From NCBI GenBank assembly GCA_030770535.1, contig JASVEC010000006.1, positions 930,001 through 994,000 on the forward strand: a stretch of DNA of 64,000 nucleotides, in the 5' to 3' direction. The translations under genes were made by a program, and so were the position numbers. Position 1 is the stretch's first letter, and each line of letters starts with the position of its first letter. The DNA is from Batkoa obscura. Its lineage: Eukaryota > Entomophthoromycota > Entomophthoromycetes > Entomophthorales > Batkoaceae. Below, piece by piece: positions 60,358-64,000 of this stretch. The notes under the pieces are model-generated. The model saw only the letters and a program-made list of their open reading frames with translations. It was not told the origin of the DNA and ran no database searches.

Positions 60358-60891
60358 TTTTTGTAAATAAAATACTTTTTATTTTAAATATATTCTATTA
60401 TCATATTGACTATTAATAAATCTACACTATATATAATGAGTAAACAATATATATGATTTGATATCACTAATAGTTCTTAACCTTTTTAAACTATTAATTA
60501 GTCTAGTTAATTTTTTATTTTAAAATACTTTTCAATATTAAGCTATCACAATATATAATTTTTTTAATCTAAAGACTATAAACAATAATAATATCAAGTA
60601 TATTATCTTAAAACCTAAACAATAAAGCAGTTTACCCATCCTCCCATAGTTCACGAATAAGTAATGATAGTTATTTTAAAATTAGTAATTTGGAGTATAT
60701 AAAATCATTAATGATTATAAGGAGAATTAATATTTATTATAATTCAATTGTAGCAATTATTTATAGAAAACTGTTTTGTTTTATAAATCAAGTATAAAAA
60801 GATTTATATTGCGAAATTTATAAACTTTAATATTTACAAGTATAAAAAATACGAAAATGTATTACAACTAAACCAATTATCTAAAAACAAA

Positions 60892-60988
60892 TGGAGATGT
60901 TTTTTTTGGTTTCATCACTTTTTCCATTTTTTAAGCATTGTTTGAGCGGAAAGATTGTTAGTAAATTCTTACACAAAAATACATCCCT
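60892..60988 (-). mobile_element. MITE family M1 copy (reverse orientation)
   Basis: TGGAGATGTT to ATACATCCCT, core TTTTTTAAGCATTGTTTGAG, followed by TATA. Confidence 0.85.
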
Positions 60989-61026
60989 ATATTCTATTTC
61001 AAATAATAATAAATATTAACATTTTT

Positions 61027-61161
61027 AGTATTTGAAGTCAATGTTTCAAATGTTAAAGGTATAATTGATAGTTCAATACTTAAAGAAGATGACCTTTTAG
61101 TTACTGCAAAAGGTCAAAGTAAAGTGTTTTTATACTCTAAAGATGTACACTTAATATAATA
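61027..61161 (+). pseudogene. Possible exon fragment, unidentified
   Basis: An open frame beginning after TTTTTAG reads VFEVNVSNVKGIIDSSILKE then DDLLVTAKGQSKVFLYSKDV and stops at TAA. The amino-acid make-up is protein-like compared with the surroundings. It has no ATG, no neighbouring exon and lies 38 bp from a MITE. Perhaps a remnant of a larger gene. Confidence 0.25.
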
Positions 61162-62802
61162 TAATACTGGTAGCTTTTTCGACCTCAAATATTGCCTTTA
61201 ATAATAATTCTAAAAATAGTGTATGGATTTCAAGAACTATTTTAATTTAACTATACTTTTTATTGATAAGGTTGTTTTTTAAATAAATTTAAAGTATTAT
61301 AATTAATATATTATTTATTCTTTTCTTTCTTTAAATTAAACAATACTTTTAATTAGAAATATTTACTTTATATATTGTAAGTTTATAATACAATTGGAAT
61401 TTAGTTAACTTCATACAATACATAACATACTTTTAGCTATTATTATTTTTAAACATTTAACATTTTAAACATTAAAAGATCTAGAAACGTATTGATATAA
61501 TAGATGATATCTATTTTGTATAATGACATATTAGTTTATCATTATGGTTTTTATAATAATGGTTTCTGGTTCTTTTGGTCTAGTTCATACTAAGCAGTGA
61601 TTTGCACCATAGCTGCTTGATTTTAAAAAGAAATAATCTTTAAAGTGCGCTCTTTAGTATTTTTTCCTTTTGTTGCTATTACTTTATATAAAAGAGATCT
61701 GATTATTTTATTAATTTACTTTATAAATAAGAAAGCTAAAAATAAAAGTAAGAAACTTTTAGCGATCGGAGTATAATGGTATTAAATCATTTAGAATTAA
61801 TACTATTCAATTTGTTTTTTCTAAATTATATATTATTCGCATTAAAATAAGTATATAAATTAAATTAAAAAATAATAACTCTATAATACAACGATAATCA
61901 AAAGTTGTCTATACTAATTTTAGCTAAGTGTTTAGTTTGATTTTAATTCCATTCAATTAATAATTAAATTAATACTAATATTAATATTAATATTAATATT
62001 CAATACCTTATTTCTTTGTTTTTATATTAAATTTAAAATCTAAACCCAACATTAAATTTAAGACCCAAAAGAAATATATTTGCTTTGATGCAAGTCCCTA
62101 CTATCAAGTAATAATTAAAAAATAATATATCAGCTACAAGCACCACACAATGCGACTTATTCAATTCTGGAATAAGAGGGGAACATGGTAAAAAAAATAA
62201 GGAAAATAAAGGTGCAATTAAAGTAATAAACTAGTTATATTATAGAGTACAATACAAAAATTATATCAAAAACATCACTTTGTTAATAATAAACTTAAGT
62301 TTCTTTTTATTGAAATCAAATCATAATATTAATTCAAATGGACTTTTGGGGAAGACAATTTAACCTTTTAATTCGATTATGAATGTTCTTGTTTAATTAG
62401 AAATCTGACCATGAAGTCATTTTGTTTTAATTTGAATATTAAACTTAAAAATATGTAAATTTTAACTATTAGTAAGTTAACCTACTGTTTGTATTTATAT
62501 ACATATTATAAATAATGGGGTTAATTTGAAAGTATGGGGGGAAACCAAGAGAAACAATGAGTAATTAAGTCCAGTTACAAACTGAGATTTTCAAATATGT
62601 AGGAAAAACTGACTTAACTGACAATTGCCCCTTAATTAACTTTACCCATGTAAAGTAAAATTCAAGCGTGGTAACTTCACTCAACCCCAAAAATTTTTAT
62701 ACTAAAGTCATTCTTTTGCCATATGTTATTCATTTTTTATCCAAATTTGTGCTGCTAAATATTATTTCCTAGCCAAAATTTTCAGCTATTTACTTTGTTT
62801 TT

Positions 62803-62933
62803 TTAGGGAACAATAATTTGCCCAATAATAGTGGTTAAACTAGAGCCCTTATTCACTTTCATTGGTTTATGCCATGATCTATGAAAAGAATAGGTCATTC
62901 CACCCTCAATCATTGGTAGGACACTATCATGAG
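62803..62933 (-). other. Possible terminal exon, unidentified
   Basis: After CTATTAAG a frame of 43 codons reads VLPMIEGGMTYSFHRSWHKP then MKVNKGSSLTTIIGQIIVP to TAA. A candidate upstream donor (ATTGAG then GTGGGT) lies near 62972, but no convincing upstream exon was found. It may be a real short 3' exon or a relic. Confidence 0.25.
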
Positions 62934-63205
62934 CTTAATAGAGATGATTTTAATTAAGTTGAGTTACCCACCTCAATAACTTCCCCTTAATTAACTACAT
63001 GATATATACAATATAAAATAATTTTGAATTGAAATTTACCTTTGTTCGTTTCTTTCTCTTAATTTTTACTTTTAAGACATCTTAATCAATTATCATCTTT
63101 AACTTCTATTATTAATTTACAATATTAATAGTCAAAGCTTTATCAGCAACAATAATAATTGATTAATTGTCCATAAATTACGCTTACCCTTTTAGAATTA
63201 TTTAA

Positions 63206-63234
63206 ATAAAATATATAATATAATATAATATAAT
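63206..63234. repeat. TATAA tandem repeat next to a start codon
   Basis: About five pentanucleotide units of TATAA/ATAAT immediately before ATG 63235. The repeat occupies the position of the 5' leader, or of the promoter if the leader is very short. Confidence 0.8.
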
Positions 63235-64000
63235 ATGAAATTAAACATTTCCAATATACAATCAATTCAGCCATGTGCTCATAATATGGAATGTAAACAA
63301 GCAGGTTGTAATTCCTGTCGAAACTTTAGTAATGTGGAAGATAACTTATTAAAAATGGATTCTTTATATGGTGCCAGTTTTACTCCATGGTTGAAAAATG
63401 AAGAAAATGTCATGGTTACAGCTACTTATTTACAACGAGTATGTAATGAATATTGTTTTCCAAGAATTGTTACAGCTATACGTTGGTTAGAAAAAGGATG
63501 GAAACCAGATTCTACCGCTTGGTTAATTAAACATATTACTCAACATTGGGGTACAGGCAATCGATGCTCAACAGAAAAAATTGATATTGCTAGAGCTATA
63601 TTTATACAGTGCCTTATGGAACAATGGACAAAACAAAAGAAGGGAGAATTTGTACCAATATTTTTAGATCTGACTTATCCAAATTCGAACCCACGTCGAC
63701 TAGTATTTTTAAAAACATTATTTGATAAAATGGATTTTGAAGAATTAACCGAGTTATTTTCCATTATGGGTTCAGGGTTAGATTATAGTACTAAAGTAGT
63801 TATTCTTCAAATGGCCGCTGGTAGAAATAATAAACTTAAAGCCAAACGTCAAGTAGAAACTCATACTACAGAAGAATCACCAAAGAAGACAAAATGTTAT
63901 GAATCTATACCATCTAATAACTCATTGGGTTTAGTCATGACATCTGAAGAAAACCATCATATGAATGAGTCTTTAGAAGATATATTTGAAAATGTTAATA
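63235..64000 (+). CDS. Unidentified protein, 5' part (runs off the right edge)
   Basis: Open from ATG 63235 to the window end, 255 codons, no intron. The N-terminus has a compact Cys/His cluster (CAHNMECKQAGCNSCRNF) that could bind zinc. A helical region follows with TAIRWLEKGWKPDSTAWLIK and VPIFLDLTYPNSNPRRLVFL, suggesting an alpha-helical domain of about 160 residues, then a polar Thr/Glu/Ser/Lys stretch. No signal peptide or membrane span. I do not recognise the family. The codon use and uninterrupted frame support a real gene. Confidence 0.75.
   Translation, partial: MKLNISNIQSIQPCAHNMECKQAGCNSCRNFSNVEDNLLKMDSLYGASFTPWLKNEENVMVTATYLQRVCNEYCFPRIVTAIRWLEKGWKPDSTAWLIKHITQHWGTGNRCSTEKIDIARAIFIQCLMEQWTKQKKGEFVPIFLDLTYPNSNPRRLVFLKTLFDKMDFEELTELFSIMGSGLDYSTKVVILQMAAGRNNKLKAKRQVETHTTEESPKKTKCYESIPSNNSLGLVMTSEENHHMNESLEDIFENVN

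Larger units (their letters stand above)
59391..63234. other. AT-rich desert with MITEs and small coding traces
   Basis: 3.8 kb, the longest gene-free stretch. It contains two MITEs, an ATATTA microsatellite near 61972-62002, a possible exon fragment at 61027-61161 and a possible minus-strand terminal exon at 62803-62933. Nothing else recognised. Confidence 0.5.

Overview
The window is very AT-rich eukaryotic DNA with short GT-AG introns, mostly 44-60 nt. It most likely comes from an early-diverging fungus. Supporting genes are a low-molecular-weight thioredoxin reductase with a CAVC centre, a Sch9-type C2-plus-kinase protein, Msp1, a secreted tyrosinase and decayed 7TM receptors. The combination of base composition, receptor relics and an intronless secreted tyrosinase recalls Entomophthoromycotina such as Conidiobolus. 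That placement is inference; I could not run a search.

Layout. 1-15,300 is mostly a gene graveyard: a 5'-complete stomatin-like gene running off the left edge, two inverted receptor relics, one intact MFS transporter, an F-box/LRR-like relic, a relic of a secreted protein, and many copies of a ~100-bp MITE and a ~0.5-kb dispersed repeat. 16,196-28,611 is a housekeeping block: a membrane-anchored PDI-like protein, thioredoxin reductase, Msp1, RPAP1 and a small Tubby-like protein. 28,612-35,081 holds tRNA-Arg, a DJ-1/PfpI protein and a secreted cysteine-repeat protein. 35,602-38,866 has an RBM25-like splicing factor and the second stomatin-like gene. 40,236-41,873 is an MFS pseudogene split by a MITE. 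43,765-49,312 has two tandem SR-protein paralogues. 52,466-54,326 is the Sch9-like kinase, followed by tRNA-Gly, a third decayed MFS copy, a tyrosinase, a long AT-rich desert and an unidentified gene running off the right edge.

Functional themes. Pre-mRNA splicing is represented by two SR proteins and RBM25. Proteostasis and redox are represented by PDI, TrxR, Msp1 and DJ-1. Growth control and transcription are represented by Sch9 and RPAP1. Intact genes alternate with AT-rich stretches that collect repeats and dead paralogues.

Main points for a second look: the MITE family, whose TA target duplication can be read directly because one copy sits inside an MFS pseudogene with an uninterrupted paralogue in the same window; a dispersed repeat with a tRNA-like head and inverted ends; a duplicated stomatin-MFS locus; a secreted protein built of four six-cysteine modules; a 9-nt microexon in Msp1; and a thioredoxin reductase with two in-frame starts suited to mitochondrial and cytosolic forms.
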